Shown: positions 26,568-36,270, counted from the stretch's first letter. The stretch: DNA of 64,000 nucleotides from Sorangium aterium (GCF_028368935.1 NZ_JAQNDK010000001.1:3534001-3598000), one strand, 5' to 3'. Program-made: numbers and translations. Notes: a model not told the origin generated them from the letters alone.

Positions 26568-28898
26568 TTGCTGCCCCTGCGCCTCGCCCCCCATCCGACC
26601 GACCTGCGCGGCCTCCCCGCCGCGTCCCGCCGCGAGGCCCGCGCGGCGCTCGCCGTCACCGCGCTCGCCACGGCGTGGTTCGCGCTCGCGGCGGCGTGGG
26701 AGATGTTCGGACCCGTCCTCGCCGGACATTACGCGTCGTCGGCGAGCGTCGGGATCATCGCGGAGAACATGCTCCGCTGGAAGATCCCCGGACCCGTCTG
26801 GGAGTACACAGCGAGCCGGCCGGCGCCCGGGATGTACTACTGCCACCACCCGTGGGGGATCTTCTGGACGACGGCCGCGTTCATGAAGGTCCTCGGGCGG
26901 CACGACGTCGTCTGCCGCCTGCCCGCCGTCCTGCTGAGCGCCGCGACGCCGCCCCTGCTCTACGCCCTCGGCCGGAGCATCTACCGCCCCGCCGCAGGGG
27001 CCGCCGCGGCGGCGGCGTTCGTCGTCCTGCCGATCACGCTGTCGTTCGCGAACTTCAACGCGCTCGAGGTCCCGGTCATGGCCTGGACGCTGCTCGGGCT
27101 CTTCGGCTACGTCCGCCTCTTACAGACGTCCAGGCGCCGCTACCTCGCGGTGAGCGCGCTCGGGCTCGCGCTCGGGATGCACGCCGACTGGCCCGCGTTC
27201 GTGCTCACGGGCGGGCTGCTCGCGTTCGGCGCGATCCGGGCCTACCTGCTCCCGAGGCGCGTCTTCGGCCCGCTCCCCGAGCGGCGCTACGCCGCGTGGT
27301 GGGTGCTCACCGCCTCGATCGCCGCCCTGACGGCCGCGCTCTACCTGGCCCTCTTCCAGCAGGCCGGCAAGCTCGGCGACCTCCTGACGAGCTACGGGCT
27401 CCGCTCCTCGGGGAACGCCGAGCCGCTCAGCAAGGTGCTCGAGAGCCGGCGGTACTGGCTCGAGCTCTCGTTCACGCCGATCGCCATCGCCGCCGGAAAG
27501 CTCGCCGCGATCGTCTGCGCGGCGCGGCTCGCCCTGCTCCGGCGCGAGCACGACGCGCTGCCGCTGCTCTACCTCGCGACCGCGGCGGTGCAGTACGTCG
27601 TCTTCCGGCAAGGCGCCGACATCCACATCTTCTGGCCGCACTACTTCGCGGCCTACTTCGCCCTCGCCGCCGCCGCCCTCGTCGACACAGGCGCGCTGCT
27701 CCTGGAGCGCGCCGCCGCCGCGCGGCGAGCCGCCCGGATCGCGACGCCGCCGGCCGGGCCGGCGCTCGACGCGCCGTCAGGCGGGCCGGCGCTCGCCACG
27801 CCGCCAGGGGGGCCGGCGCTCGCCGCGCTCGCGCTGTGGCTCGTGCCGCTCGCCGCCATCCTGCGCGACGGGATCCCGGCGCTGCGCTATGCGCGCGAGA
27901 CGGGCGGGCGCTTCAACGAGCGGGGGCACCTCATCGACTCCGACGGGGCGAAGACGGCGTTCCTGCGATGGCTCGCGCCGAGGCTGCCGGGGACGCCGAC
28001 CGACGCGCCCGTCGCGATGCACGAGAGCATGAAGGCCACCTGGGCCCAGGTCTGGGCGCTCGGCGGGCGCGTCGTGGCGCCCAACCGGCCCCCGCCGAAG
28101 GAAGCCCCGCCGCGCGGCGCCTACCTCGTGGACGCGCGGTTCATGCTCGATCGGGATCAGGCGAGCCTCGCGCAGCGCTTCGCCGTGACGGCGGTGGGCC
28201 CGTTCTGGGCGCTCGGCGCGGGCGACGGGGCGCGCACCTCCTCGGCGAGCGGCATCGAGGCGTTCTCGTTCCGCGAGCGAGAGCCGGGGCTCCTCGGCTG
28301 GTACCTCGTCTCGGGCACAGAGCCCGAGCGCGAGATCGTGCCGGATCCGTTCCTCACGTGGGAGCTCCGCACGCACTTCGGACAGCCGGCGGAGCCGCCG
28401 GCCGCGCCGCCCGAGACGCTGGAGCAGAAGCGGATCGCGCACAACATGGCGCTGGCCGCAGGCGACGGCGCGCGCGCGGCGGCGATTTTCGGGGAGATCA
28501 GCGCCGCGCTCGCGCCGATCGGGGCGCGGTTCGACGACGGCACGGAGCTGCTCGGGACGACGTTCCACGAGGGCGCCCGTTCGCTCCTCACGATCTTCGT
28601 GCGCGCGGGGGGCCCGGCGGCGAGCGACGTGGTGCTCGCGGTGCGCTCCCGGGTCGTCGAGCGCGCCCCGCTGTCCACGACGATGGCGGACCCGGTCGTC
28701 CGCGAGGTCGGACTGCCGACGGCGATCTCGCCGCAGCGCTGGAGGGCAGGCTTCCTCTATGCCGATCCGGTGCCGATCCGGAAGCGGCCAGGGACGGAGG
28801 TGTTCTGGGCGTCCCTGACGGCGCGCGAGCGCGGCCGCGCGCCGAAGCTCGTGGATCGCGGCGGCGCGTCGGAGGTCGAGGTCCTGCGGCTGCGATGA
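26568..28898 (+). CDS. glycosyltransferase family 39-like membrane protein
   Basis: A 776-residue protein with about ten membrane helices in the first 470 residues and a soluble C-terminal half. The first periplasmic loop contains N-M-L-R-W-K-I-P-G and H-H-P-W-G-I-F, the latter resembling the H-P-P-L motif of the ArnT/Dpm-O-mannosyltransferase group (GT39/GT83). These enzymes move sugars from polyprenyl phosphate donors to lipids or proteins on the outer face of the membrane. The only start consistent with the first helix is TTG at 26568; the next ATG lies inside helix one. Low-complexity repeats (G-G-P-A-L-A-x-P-P) occur near residue 400. Confidence 0.72.
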   Translation: MLPLRLAPHPTDLRGLPAASRREARAALAVTALATAWFALAAAWEMFGPVLAGHYASSASVGIIAENMLRWKIPGPVWEYTASRPAPGMYYCHHPWGIFWTTAAFMKVLGRHDVVCRLPAVLLSAATPPLLYALGRSIYRPAAGAAAAAAFVVLPITLSFANFNALEVPVMAWTLLGLFGYVRLLQTSRRRYLAVSALGLALGMHADWPAFVLTGGLLAFGAIRAYLLPRRVFGPLPERRYAAWWVLTASIAALTAALYLALFQQAGKLGDLLTSYGLRSSGNAEPLSKVLESRRYWLELSFTPIAIAAGKLAAIVCAARLALLRREHDALPLLYLATAAVQYVVFRQGADIHIFWPHYFAAYFALAAAALVDTGALLLERAAAARRAARIATPPAGPALDAPSGGPALATPPGGPALAALALWLVPLAAILRDGIPALRYARETGGRFNERGHLIDSDGAKTAFLRWLAPRLPGTPTDAPVAMHESMKATWAQVWALGGRVVAPNRPPPKEAPPRGAYLVDARFMLDRDQASLAQRFAVTAVGPFWALGAGDGARTSSASGIEAFSFREREPGLLGWYLVSGTEPEREIVPDPFLTWELRTHFGQPAEPPAAPPETLEQKRIAHNMALAAGDGARAAAIFGEISAALAPIGARFDDGTELLGTTFHEGARSLLTIFVRAGGPAASDVVLAVRSRVVERAPLSTTMADPVVREVGLPTAISPQRWRAGFLYADPVPIRKRPGTEVFWASLTARERGRAPKLVDRGGASEVEVLRLR

Positions 28899-28953
28899 GC
28901 GGGCGCCGCTATCCCCGTGGACAAGGCCCCGCGTTCCGGTTTTACCTTCGGGC

Positions 28954-29574
28954 ATGAGCTCTCGCCGAACAGGGTTGGTTCTGATCCTCGCGCTCGCCGC
29001 GGGCTGCGGCGCACCACCGCCAGCCGCCCAGTCGCCGGCGCAGCCCGCGTCGCCGGCGCAGCCCGCGTCGGAAGGGCCGACCGGCTCGACGTCCCCGGAG
29101 CCGGAGACCTCGGCCCCCCCGGCGCCGAAGCCCGCGGCGCCCCCGCCGGACGCGCAGGCCCCCGCGGCGGCCACGCCGGTCGAGGCGGCCCCGCCGCCGC
29201 CGGCCACCGCGAGACCGGACGGCAACGTGAGGCCCGGCCAGGCCACCGCGACCGGCACGCTGGGGGGCAACATCTCCGAATCGCAGGTCCGCGACGTCGT
29301 GGAGAAGCACGGCGAGCTGTTCGACGAGTGCTACAAGATCGGCGTCAAGAGCTCGCCGAAGTTCACGGGGAAGGTGACCGTCAAGGCGACCATCGGCCCG
29401 ACCGGCAAGGTGAACAAGGCTGACGTGGTGAGGTCGACCGCGAAGAATCAGCAGGTCGATCGCTGCGTGGCCGATACGTTCGAGAAGATGCAGTTCCCCG
29501 CGCCCCAGGGCGGGGTCACGACCGTCATCACCTTTCCCATCGAGTTCAGCGGCGTCGAGCTCGTGCAACCCTGA
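28954..29574 (+). CDS. lipoprotein with AgmX/PglI C-terminal domain
   Basis: A 206-residue lipoprotein. The lipobox is L-A-A-G-C with C18. A Pro/Ala-rich linker (about 19-95), including a duplicated S-P-A-Q-P-A unit, leads to a TonB-like C-terminal domain at 105-203: I-S-E-S-Q-V-R-D-V-V, F-D-E-C-Y, G-K-V-T-V-K-A-T-I-G-P-T-G-K-V and F-P-I-E-F-S. This is the AgmX/PglI C-terminal domain widespread in myxobacteria, where AgmX/GltJ relates to gliding motility. Two conserved cysteines probably form a disulfide. The linker would let the domain reach across the periplasm. It follows the GT39-like gene by 55 bases. Confidence 0.85.
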   Translation: MSSRRTGLVLILALAAGCGAPPPAAQSPAQPASPAQPASEGPTGSTSPEPETSAPPAPKPAAPPPDAQAPAAATPVEAAPPPPATARPDGNVRPGQATATGTLGGNISESQVRDVVEKHGELFDECYKIGVKSSPKFTGKVTVKATIGPTGKVNKADVVRSTAKNQQVDRCVADTFEKMQFPAPQGGVTTVITFPIEFSGVELVQP

Positions 29575-29933
29575 GGGGAGCCCTGGCCGCGCGAGGACAG
29601 GGACTTCCGGTCGGGCGTGAGGTCTCGCTGAACTGCCCGGCCCCCTGGGAGGGGGCCTGCCGGAGGCGCGCGACCATGGATGGACTTGGACGACGAGGTC
29701 CTGGGCGCGAGCTCTGTCGAAGGCCGCGTCGGGGTTGAAATTTACAATGCTTCACGGTGCGACGTCACACCGAGAGGCCATGGCACACACTGCCGACCAA
29801 AGTGTCTGTCATGAGAACCGCTATTTCGCGTTGCGCAAAGCCCCGCCGGGAAGACACTATGAAGCCTCGCTCTGGTGCTTTCGGCGGCTCGCCGGGTCCG
29901 CCGCCATCAACGCTTGACCTCTTGGAGAGAGCC
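29575..29933. other. intergenic, no gene supported
   Basis: These 359 bases lie between two lipoprotein genes. Short ATG-initiated frames that run into the next gene from 29757 and 29735 lack a signal peptide and a ribosome site. An AT-richer patch at 29735-29755 (TTGAAATTTACAATG) may mark a promoter. No terminator with a T-tract was seen. Confidence 0.45.
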
Positions 29934-30971
29934 ATGAAATCGAGATCTCGCCTGTCGTCCTTCGGTCGGGTTCCGGTCGGACATCTGCTGCGCGTCGCGT
30001 GCATCGGCGCGGCGCTGCAAGCGGCCGCGTGCTCCAGCGACGATGGCCCCAGCAGCGCCGGGGACAGCGGCGGCACGACAGGGAGCTCGGGGAGCGTGGG
30101 CAGCGCGGGCAGCGGCGGAAACGACGTCGGCGGCGCGGCCGCGGGCACCGGCGGGGACGACTTCGGCGGCTTGACCACGGGCGCCGGCAGCGGCAACAGC
30201 AGCTCGGGGAGCGGCACGCCCAGCACCGAGGACACCTGCGATGGCCTGGACAACGACGGCAATGGCATCGTCGACGACGTCGACGTCGGCGGCGACGGCG
30301 TCTGCGACTGCCTCCGCATCGCCACGCTGGGCAAACCGGGCCGGTGGGGCGACGGCGACGTCTTCGAGTCCTGGCTGAACGAGCGCAGCATCAACGGTGC
30401 CGTCGGCCTGAACGACGCCGAGCTCACCGCGGAGGAGCTCGCGAAGCACCAGGTCATCGTCATCCAGGACGTGAGCGACATCGGGCGCACGTACTCGGAC
30501 GCCGAGGTCGAGGCGCTCCGCGACTGGCTCTCGAAGGGCGGCGGCCTCATGACGTTGATCGGGTACGGCCAGACCAGGGAGCGCGCGAACGTCAACACGC
30601 TGCTCGCTCCGCTCGGCGTCAGCTACGACGAAGAGCAGATCCTCCCGAGGCGAGGCGGCGCCACCGTCCCCATCACGGAGTGGAGCGGAGGGCACCCGGT
30701 GCTCGACGGGATCGAGGCTGTCGGCGTGGACACCGGCTACCCGGTGGTCGGCGAGGGCACCACGCTGGCGACCGGCGAGGGCTACGACGTGCTGAAGGCG
30801 CTGGAGATCGGCAATGGCCATGTCCTGGTCTGGGGCGACGAGTGGATCACCTACAACAGCGAGTGGGTCGATCATCCCGAGTACCAGGTCGAGCGCTTCT
30901 GGCTGAACGCCATCAAATGGATGACGCCGGCCAACGAGTGCCAGGTGGCCATCCCACCCCAGGTCAACTGA
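29934..30971 (+). CDS. lipoprotein with Gly-rich linker and glutamine-amidotransferase-like domain
   Basis: A 345-residue lipoprotein with lipobox A-A-A-C (C33), a Gly/Ser/Thr-rich spacer (about 40-98), a calcium-type acidic motif C-D-G-L-D-N-D-G-N-G-I-V-D-D near 103-116, and a C-terminal alpha/beta domain with strand V-I-V-I-Q-D-V and G-G-G-L-M-T-L-I-G-Y, as in ThuA/class I amidotransferase-like folds. No catalytic Cys is apparent in the domain, so a binding role is more likely. The start at 29934 follows GGAGAGAG; the ATG at 29757 gives an implausible N-terminus. The D-N-D-G-N-G motif is the MopE/thrombospondin-type metal-binding pattern. Confidence 0.75.
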   Translation: MKSRSRLSSFGRVPVGHLLRVACIGAALQAAACSSDDGPSSAGDSGGTTGSSGSVGSAGSGGNDVGGAAAGTGGDDFGGLTTGAGSGNSSSGSGTPSTEDTCDGLDNDGNGIVDDVDVGGDGVCDCLRIATLGKPGRWGDGDVFESWLNERSINGAVGLNDAELTAEELAKHQVIVIQDVSDIGRTYSDAEVEALRDWLSKGGGLMTLIGYGQTRERANVNTLLAPLGVSYDEEQILPRRGGATVPITEWSGGHPVLDGIEAVGVDTGYPVVGEGTTLATGEGYDVLKALEIGNGHVLVWGDEWITYNSEWVDHPEYQVERFWLNAIKWMTPANECQVAIPPQVN

Positions 30972-30995
30972 GCCCCTCGATCTCCCGGGCATCGA

Positions 30996-32042
30996 TCACG
31001 CGGCCCGGGAGCCCTCGGCGCGCCGCGGGCCGGTCACGGTCCGGTAGAGCTCTTCGTATTTGCCCACCATCACGGCGCTGCTGAAGCGCTCGCGCGCGCG
31101 GCGCGCGCAGGCGGCGCGATCGAAGCGGGCCAGGCCCGCGGCGAGCGCGGCGAGGCGCGACAGGTCGCCCGGCGGCGCCAGGTAGCCGGTGACGCCCTCG
31201 TCGACGATCTCGGGAAAGGAACCGCGGCGAAAGCCGAGCACCGGGGTGCCGCAAAGCATGGCCTCGATGGCGATCAGCCCGAACGGCTCCTCCCACTGGA
31301 GCGGGCAGAGGACGGCGCGGGCCCCGCGCAGGAGCGCGACCTTGCGGTCGTGGCCCATCTCCCCGAGATCCGATACCCCGCTCTCCCGGAGGCGCGGGAC
31401 GACCTCCTGGAGATAATAGATCTGGTCCTTGGGGTGCGCGCGGCCCGCGAGCTTGATCGGCAGGCCCGCGGCCCTCGCGATGTCGAGCGCCAGGTGGGTC
31501 CCCTTCTCCTCGGCGTAACGGCCCAGGTGCGCGAGGTAGCCCTCGTCGCTCAGGCTCGGCGGATAACGCGCCGGCGTGACGCCGTGATGGATGACGCACG
31601 AGCGCGGCAGCGGGATCTCCAGGGCGCGCTGCCGCGCGCTGATCGCCACGTACGCGACCTCCGGGTGGCGCGCGTAGATGCGCGAGCTCTCGCCGCAGGG
31701 CGCGTGGTGCAGGGTGTGCACCGCCGGGACGCGGACGAAGCGGGTGAACGGGACGGCGATCGGGCTGTTCACGTGGATCACGTCGAACCCGTCCTCGCGC
31801 GCGATCTCCACGAAGGCCCAGGCGACGTGGTTGACCTCGTCTTCCGGCATCGGGGGCCAGATCGGGCTCCCGTAGAGGGACCGGCGACGGCAGGTGACCA
31901 CCGAATCTCCCGTCGCGAAGAGCGTGACCTCGTGTCCATGCGCCGACAGCCCCTCGGCCAGCTCGTGACAGAACAGCTCGGTCCCGCCGTACCCGGAGGG
32001 GGGCACCCGGATGAACGGGGTGGAGACGATCGCGATCCGCAT
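30996..32042 (-). CDS. glycosyltransferase family 4 protein
   Basis: A 348-residue GT4 glycosyltransferase with a GT-B fold. The N-terminal domain has P-P-S-G-Y-G-G-T-E near residues 14-22 for acceptor and phosphate binding; the C-terminal donor site includes L-G-R-Y-A-E-E-K-G, K-L-A-G-R-A and the E-x7-E motif as E-E-P-F-G-L-I-A-I-E. Retaining transfer from a nucleotide sugar is expected. The start at 32042 is chosen because GAGGAG lies about seven bases before it and the first strand (M-R-I-A-I-V-S) begins immediately; the frame's first ATG at 32141 is noise-like. Convergent to the lipoprotein gene, 24 bases apart. Confidence 0.9.
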   Translation of the reverse strand: MRIAIVSTPFIRVPPSGYGGTELFCHELAEGLSAHGHEVTLFATGDSVVTCRRRSLYGSPIWPPMPEDEVNHVAWAFVEIAREDGFDVIHVNSPIAVPFTRFVRVPAVHTLHHAPCGESSRIYARHPEVAYVAISARQRALEIPLPRSCVIHHGVTPARYPPSLSDEGYLAHLGRYAEEKGTHLALDIARAAGLPIKLAGRAHPKDQIYYLQEVVPRLRESGVSDLGEMGHDRKVALLRGARAVLCPLQWEEPFGLIAIEAMLCGTPVLGFRRGSFPEIVDEGVTGYLAPPGDLSRLAALAAGLARFDRAACARRARERFSSAVMVGKYEELYRTVTGPRRAEGSRAA

Positions 32043-32390
32043 GCTCTTTGCTCCTCGGTCGCCGCGCCGCGACCGGGGCGCCATGCTCGCCCCCGCTCGC
32101 AGCGGAGCGCATACCCGCAACCGGGACCCATCAACGAGCATGCCAGCGGGCTGCTCTCCACCTGCCCGGCCGAGGGAGCGCGCGAGGACAGCTGCTGCGC
32201 AGCAGACGCAGCGCAGCGCGGCGCGGCGCCCGCCAGGCCAGCGCGATCCGAACCAACGAGCGGCGGTGCGGCGCTTTCTTCAGGCGTCCCGTGCGTCTAG
32301 GATGCGCCCTCCCGCTCGCTCCTGCGCGCGGGGCAGCGCGGGGACCGTCGAGAGCCCGAGCGCCCCAGCCAATCTGCACACAGGTGGTCA
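32043..32390. other. divergent intergenic region, no gene seen
   Basis: These 348 bases separate the GT4 gene (minus) from a lipoprotein gene (plus) and should carry both promoters. All open frames are Arg/Ala/Pro-rich. CGCAGCAGACGCAGCGCAGCG at about 32195-32220 is a low-complexity CAG/CGCAG stretch. No clear operator was found. Confidence 0.45.
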
Positions 32391-34082
32391 ATGACTTCGA
32401 GATCGAATCGTTACGGATCCGCGCTCGCGTTGAGCATTTCGCTGGTGGCCACCGCGGGCTGCCAGATGGCGACGATGCCCGATCGCGGCCTCATCAATGA
32501 GGACACGGGAGGGGGCGGCGGACAGGGAGGCACGGGCGGAGGGGGCGGCATCGGTGGCTCCGGCGGCAATGACGGCGGGGGGAGCAGCGACGGCGGCGGT
32601 GGCTCCGGCGGTGGCGACGGTGGCTCCGGCGGTGGCGATGGTGGCTCCGGGGGTGGCAACGGCGGAAGCGACGGTGGCGCCGGCGGAGTCGATGGCAACG
32701 GTGGCAACGGCGGCGACGCAGGAGCAGGCGGCGGCGGCGGAGCAGGCGGCAGCGAGGGACCCGGCGGGGGCGGCGGAGCGGGCGGCAGCGACGGCTCCGG
32801 CGGCAGCGGCGGGGGCGGCGTCCCGTGCACCGGCGACACCGATTGCCCCGCGCCCGACAGCGAGTGCGCGATCGCGAGGTGCGCCGGCGGTGGATGCACG
32901 ACCGAGCCCGTGGCCTCGGGGACGTCCGTGAAGGTGCAGGTGGCCGGCGACTGCCGCGAACGCGTCTGCGACGGTGACGGCGCGGTCACGGAGGTCGACG
33001 ACGACGGCGACGTGCGCGACGACCACAGCGAGTGCACGGTGGACTCCTGCCGCGGCGGCTCGCCGATCAACGCCCCGGTCGAGACCGGCACCTGGTGCTC
33101 CCGGGCCGACGGCGGGCTGTGCAACCCCGCCGGGGTCTGCGTGCAGTGCCTCGTCGACACGGACTGCCCGACCGAGGTGTGCATCAACTACGTCTGCCAG
33201 GTCGCCTCGTGCGAGGATGGCCTGCGCAACGGCGACGAGGGCGGCATCGACTGCGGCGGCAGCTCCTGCCCTCCGTGCGGAGCGCCGGCCAGGGTGACGT
33301 CCGTCGACTATCCGGTCATCGCGGTCGGCGGCGCGCTCGTGCTCACCGGCTCCGGCTTCACCGGGGCGACGGGGGTGACCGTTGGCTTCACGCCGCAGCC
33401 CTTCACGGTCGACTCCGACACGCAGATCACGATCCCCGCGCTCTCGAACGAGACGCCGATCGGCCCGGGGGACATCGTCGTGAACCGGCCGGGGGCGCGG
33501 TGGACGTCGTTCCCGGTGACGGTGATCCAGCTCCAGATCAACGAGATCGACGCCGACACGGCGGACAGCAGCGACGTGCTCGAGTTCATCGAGATCAGCG
33601 CGGGCTGGCGGTACGTGAACCTCGCCGGCTACACGCTCGTGCTCTACAACGGGGCCACGGACGGCTCCTACCGCGCGATCGAGCTCAACGCGACGACGGA
33701 CGTGGGCGGCCTCCTGCTCGTCGGCAACAGCGGCGTCGTACCGGCGCCCGCCCTCGTCTTCCCGACCAACACCCTGCAGAACGGCCCGGACGCGGTCGCC
33801 TTGTACCAGGCGCTGCCCGCGGAGTTCCCCACGTCCACGCCGGCCACGGCGGCGCGCCTCATCGACGCGGTGGTCTACGGACCGGCGGCCGAGGAGGACA
33901 CGCAGCTCTTGAACGCGCTGATCTCCAGCGCTCCGGGGCGCGTTCAGGTCAGCGAGGGCGCGACCTCCGCGCTGTCGCAGACGCAGTCGATCCAGCGCTG
34001 CGCCGACGGCCTCCGCGACGGCCGCCGCTTCGGGGCGGCGGCGCCGACCCCTCGCAGGCCCAACACCCTCCCCTGCCCCTGA
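32391..34082 (+). CDS. lipoprotein with Gly-rich spacer, Cys-rich modules, IPT/TIG-like and lamin-tail-like domains
   Basis: A 563-residue surface lipoprotein. The lipobox is T-A-G-C (C24). A strikingly Gly/Ser-rich spacer spans about 40-143. Cys-rich modules follow (C-T-G-D-T-D-C-P-A-P, C-L-V-D-T-D-C-P-T-E-V-C, G-I-D-C-G-G-S-S-C-P-P-C-G). Next is an IPT/TIG-like region (A-R-V-T-S-V-D-Y-P-V-I-A-V-G-G through N-R-P-G, about 300-370). The last 190 residues resemble a lamin-tail domain (L-Q-I-N-E-I-D-A-D, D-V-L-E-F-I-E-I-S, G-Y-T-L-V-L-Y-N-G). Such modular lipoproteins are typical of myxobacteria, and roles in adhesion or calcium binding are guesses. The reading frame has no interruption. Confidence 0.78.
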   Translation: MTSRSNRYGSALALSISLVATAGCQMATMPDRGLINEDTGGGGGQGGTGGGGGIGGSGGNDGGGSSDGGGGSGGGDGGSGGGDGGSGGGNGGSDGGAGGVDGNGGNGGDAGAGGGGGAGGSEGPGGGGGAGGSDGSGGSGGGGVPCTGDTDCPAPDSECAIARCAGGGCTTEPVASGTSVKVQVAGDCRERVCDGDGAVTEVDDDGDVRDDHSECTVDSCRGGSPINAPVETGTWCSRADGGLCNPAGVCVQCLVDTDCPTEVCINYVCQVASCEDGLRNGDEGGIDCGGSSCPPCGAPARVTSVDYPVIAVGGALVLTGSGFTGATGVTVGFTPQPFTVDSDTQITIPALSNETPIGPGDIVVNRPGARWTSFPVTVIQLQINEIDADTADSSDVLEFIEISAGWRYVNLAGYTLVLYNGATDGSYRAIELNATTDVGGLLLVGNSGVVPAPALVFPTNTLQNGPDAVALYQALPAEFPTSTPATAARLIDAVVYGPAAEEDTQLLNALISSAPGRVQVSEGATSALSQTQSIQRCADGLRDGRRFGAAAPTPRRPNTLPCP

Positions 34083-34139
34083 AGGCGCGGCGCCACCGGC
34101 GTGCCGCGCCGCGCCGCCGCCCGGCGCTGGCTCCGGAGC

Positions 34140-35948
34140 TCAGCGCTCGAGGTGGACGTCGAAATCCTCGATGCTCACGGCGAGCTCGTAGCGCTCCTCG
34201 ATGAGCCCCGCGAGCTCGGGGAACCCGTTCAGCGTGTCGCGCGAGTCGATCGCGTCGCCGGTCACCGAGGGGAAGACGTCGTGGCGCTCGACCACGATCG
34301 CGGCCGGCGGGCTCGCGGCGAGGTCGCGCATCAGCGCGTCGCGCGCCTCCTGCCGGGCCCACGCCGCGCGCTGCGGGACGTTGTAGAGGTAGCGCGTCGC
34401 CGGCGGGCGATCGGCGAGATCGTAGATCACCGGCTCGAAGCCCCACACGAACACGGGGCGCCCCGGCGCGACGCGCTCGCGCAGCCACGCGGCGACCTCC
34501 CGGTTCGCCGCGGCGTTGACGTCGGCGACCGACGCGAGGCGGTCGAGGCGCGCCTGGTCCCTCGCGCCCGTGGCGAGCACCGCGAGCCGCTTGGCGCAGC
34601 GCTCGATGTAGTCGTCGGCGACGTCCTTGGTCGCGGAGCGAGCGAAGGCGGTCGCGACGAGCGCCGCGAGGAGCGCCGCCGCGGCCACCTTCACGCCGGA
34701 CCGCGTGCACCGCTGCCACGCCTTCCAGAGGCCGAGCGCGGCGAGCATCGCGGTGAGCGGCCACGTCGCGCCGTAATGGTAGGGGAAGAACTTCGCCTGC
34801 ATCACGACGCCGACGAGGTGCATGGCGATCACGCCCGCGAGCAGCGCCACGCCCGCCCGCTCGTGGCGTTCGGGGTGCAGCGCGACCAGGCAGGCGAGGC
34901 CGAACGCGAGCGGGCCGGAGTAGTGGACGAGCCACTCGCAGACGCCGTACCACGCCATGCCGAGCACGCTCGCTCCGCGCCACCCGAGCGCGGTGTAGTG
35001 CGGCGTGAAGACGAAGAGGACCTCCCGCAGATCGCCGAGCGCGCCCCTCAGGGCGAACCAGGCGGCGCAGGCGAGCACCGGGAGCACGCCGCCCAGCGCG
35101 ATGAGCAAGGCGGGCCGGAGCGCCGCCCAGAGGAGCGCGGCCGCCGTCGATCGGACCGGCCCGGACGCAGGCGTCGCAGAGCGCGCCGGCTCGCCCTGGA
35201 TCGCGGTCGGACCCGCGTCGCTCCGGCGCTGGACGGCGGCCCGCTCCGAGCCGCGCCGCGCGAGCTCGGCGAGGGCGGGCGCGGCCAGCGCGACGGCGAG
35301 CACGACGCCGCCCCCGGCGAGGGGCGGCTTGAGGAGGCCGGCGGCGCCGAAGAGCGCGCCCGACACGACCAGCGCGGCGCCGCGCGGCGCGGCTCGTGAC
35401 GCGCCGTCGCGGCCGCGCGGCGTGGCGACGAGCAGCGCGGCGATGGTGAGCATGCCCCCGAACGACTCGGGCTGCGCCGTGTGCCAGAAATCGAGCTGGG
35501 CGTGCACCAGCACGGCGAGCGCGGCGGCGACGACCCCGATCCTCCGGTCGCCGAAGAGGCGAGCGGCGAGCGACGCCATCGCGAGGCACATGCCGGCGAG
35601 GCCGAGGACCTCGAGGACGCGGATGCCCCACTGCGCGGGCCCGAAGAGGGCGCGGGCGAGCGCGTAGATGAGGAAGATGCCGGGCGGCTTGAAGTCGAAC
35701 GCGTCCCGGTAAGGCATGCCGCCGTCGAGCACCGCGCGCGCGACCATGGCGTAGATGCCCTGATCGCGGCCGTAGCCGTAGGTCAGCACCTGCAGCAGCA
35801 GGAACGCGATGACGCCGAGCGACGCCGCCCGGATCGCCCGCGCCCCCGCGACGCGCGGCGGCCCGGCGGCGAGGCGCTCGCGCGCGCTCTCGCTCGAGGG
35901 GGCCAGGGGGACGGGGGCTGCGGTCGCATCCGGCGCGGCGTCACGCAC
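34140..35948 (-). CDS. glycosyltransferase family 39 membrane protein
   Basis: A 602-residue polytopic protein with GT39/ArnT-like traits: after the first helix, Y-G-R-D-Q-G-I-Y-A and G-G-M-P-Y-R-D-A-F-D-F-K-P-P-G-I-F carry the acidic and K-P-P-G motifs of the catalytic loop. About eleven to twelve helices follow, and a short soluble C-terminus contains P-V-F-V-W-G-F-E-P-V-I-Y, common in this family. Such enzymes use polyprenyl-phosphate sugars on the periplasmic side. The start is a GTG at 35948. It ends 57 bases from the stop of the convergent lipoprotein gene. It and the genes at 22102 and 26568 form three unlinked GT-C-like genes in the window. Confidence 0.82.
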   Translation of the reverse strand: MRDAAPDATAAPVPLAPSSESARERLAAGPPRVAGARAIRAASLGVIAFLLLQVLTYGYGRDQGIYAMVARAVLDGGMPYRDAFDFKPPGIFLIYALARALFGPAQWGIRVLEVLGLAGMCLAMASLAARLFGDRRIGVVAAALAVLVHAQLDFWHTAQPESFGGMLTIAALLVATPRGRDGASRAAPRGAALVVSGALFGAAGLLKPPLAGGGVVLAVALAAPALAELARRGSERAAVQRRSDAGPTAIQGEPARSATPASGPVRSTAAALLWAALRPALLIALGGVLPVLACAAWFALRGALGDLREVLFVFTPHYTALGWRGASVLGMAWYGVCEWLVHYSGPLAFGLACLVALHPERHERAGVALLAGVIAMHLVGVVMQAKFFPYHYGATWPLTAMLAALGLWKAWQRCTRSGVKVAAAALLAALVATAFARSATKDVADDYIERCAKRLAVLATGARDQARLDRLASVADVNAAANREVAAWLRERVAPGRPVFVWGFEPVIYDLADRPPATRYLYNVPQRAAWARQEARDALMRDLAASPPAAIVVERHDVFPSVTGDAIDSRDTLNGFPELAGLIEERYELAVSIEDFDVHLER

Positions 35949-36270
35949 GGGGCCCTTGTACCGGCTGGGGCCCGCCAGCGTCTACGTGCGTCGACATCCG
36001 ATTCCAGCCGCCCTGCGCCGGGCGCCTGGGTGGAGGCGCGCCTCGGTGGAGGCGGCTCGCCGTGGGCGAGACCGACGCAACCGGCGCAACCGGCGCGACC
36101 GGCGCGCCCCCCCCATGGCCCACGCGCACGCGACCTTCACAAAGGATACACACCGGACGAACACTGTGTCGTTGCTCTCGAAGGGCGGGCGGCGTATACG
36201 ACCCTGCCGCCTTGCCCGGAGAGGAGAAAACGGGCGCTCACGGCGGCGCGCGTTGGAGGCGCGGGAAGCG
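35949..36270. other. divergent intergenic region upstream of the E2 gene
   Basis: No gene is supported in these 322 bases, though a longer frame of the E2 gene runs through with Arg-rich noise. CGCAACCGGCGCAACCGGCG around 36075-36100 is a short tandem repeat. The promoter for the E2-glyA operon probably lies at 36172-36200. Confidence 0.5.
36172..36200 (+). promoter_or_regulatory. candidate sigma70-type promoter of E2-glyA
   Basis: TTGCTC at 36172-36177 and TATACG at 36195-36200 are separated by exactly 17 bases. The pattern is a fair match to TTGACA/TATAAT, and the -10 box stands out in GC-rich DNA. It lies 71 bases before the E2 ATG. No transcription data support it. Confidence 0.45.

Noticed and set aside
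29757-29933. Longer start for the lipoprotein at 29934
   Set aside because: Using it would bury the lipobox signal peptide 59 residues inside the protein, while ATG 29934 has a proper ribosome site.
35481-36270. Upstream part of the long frame joined to the E2/glyA region as a fusion protein
   Set aside because: The sequence before ATG 36271 (E2) and ATG 37599 (glyA) in the other frames is Arg/Ala noise. Normal starts with overlaps and ribosome sites exist.
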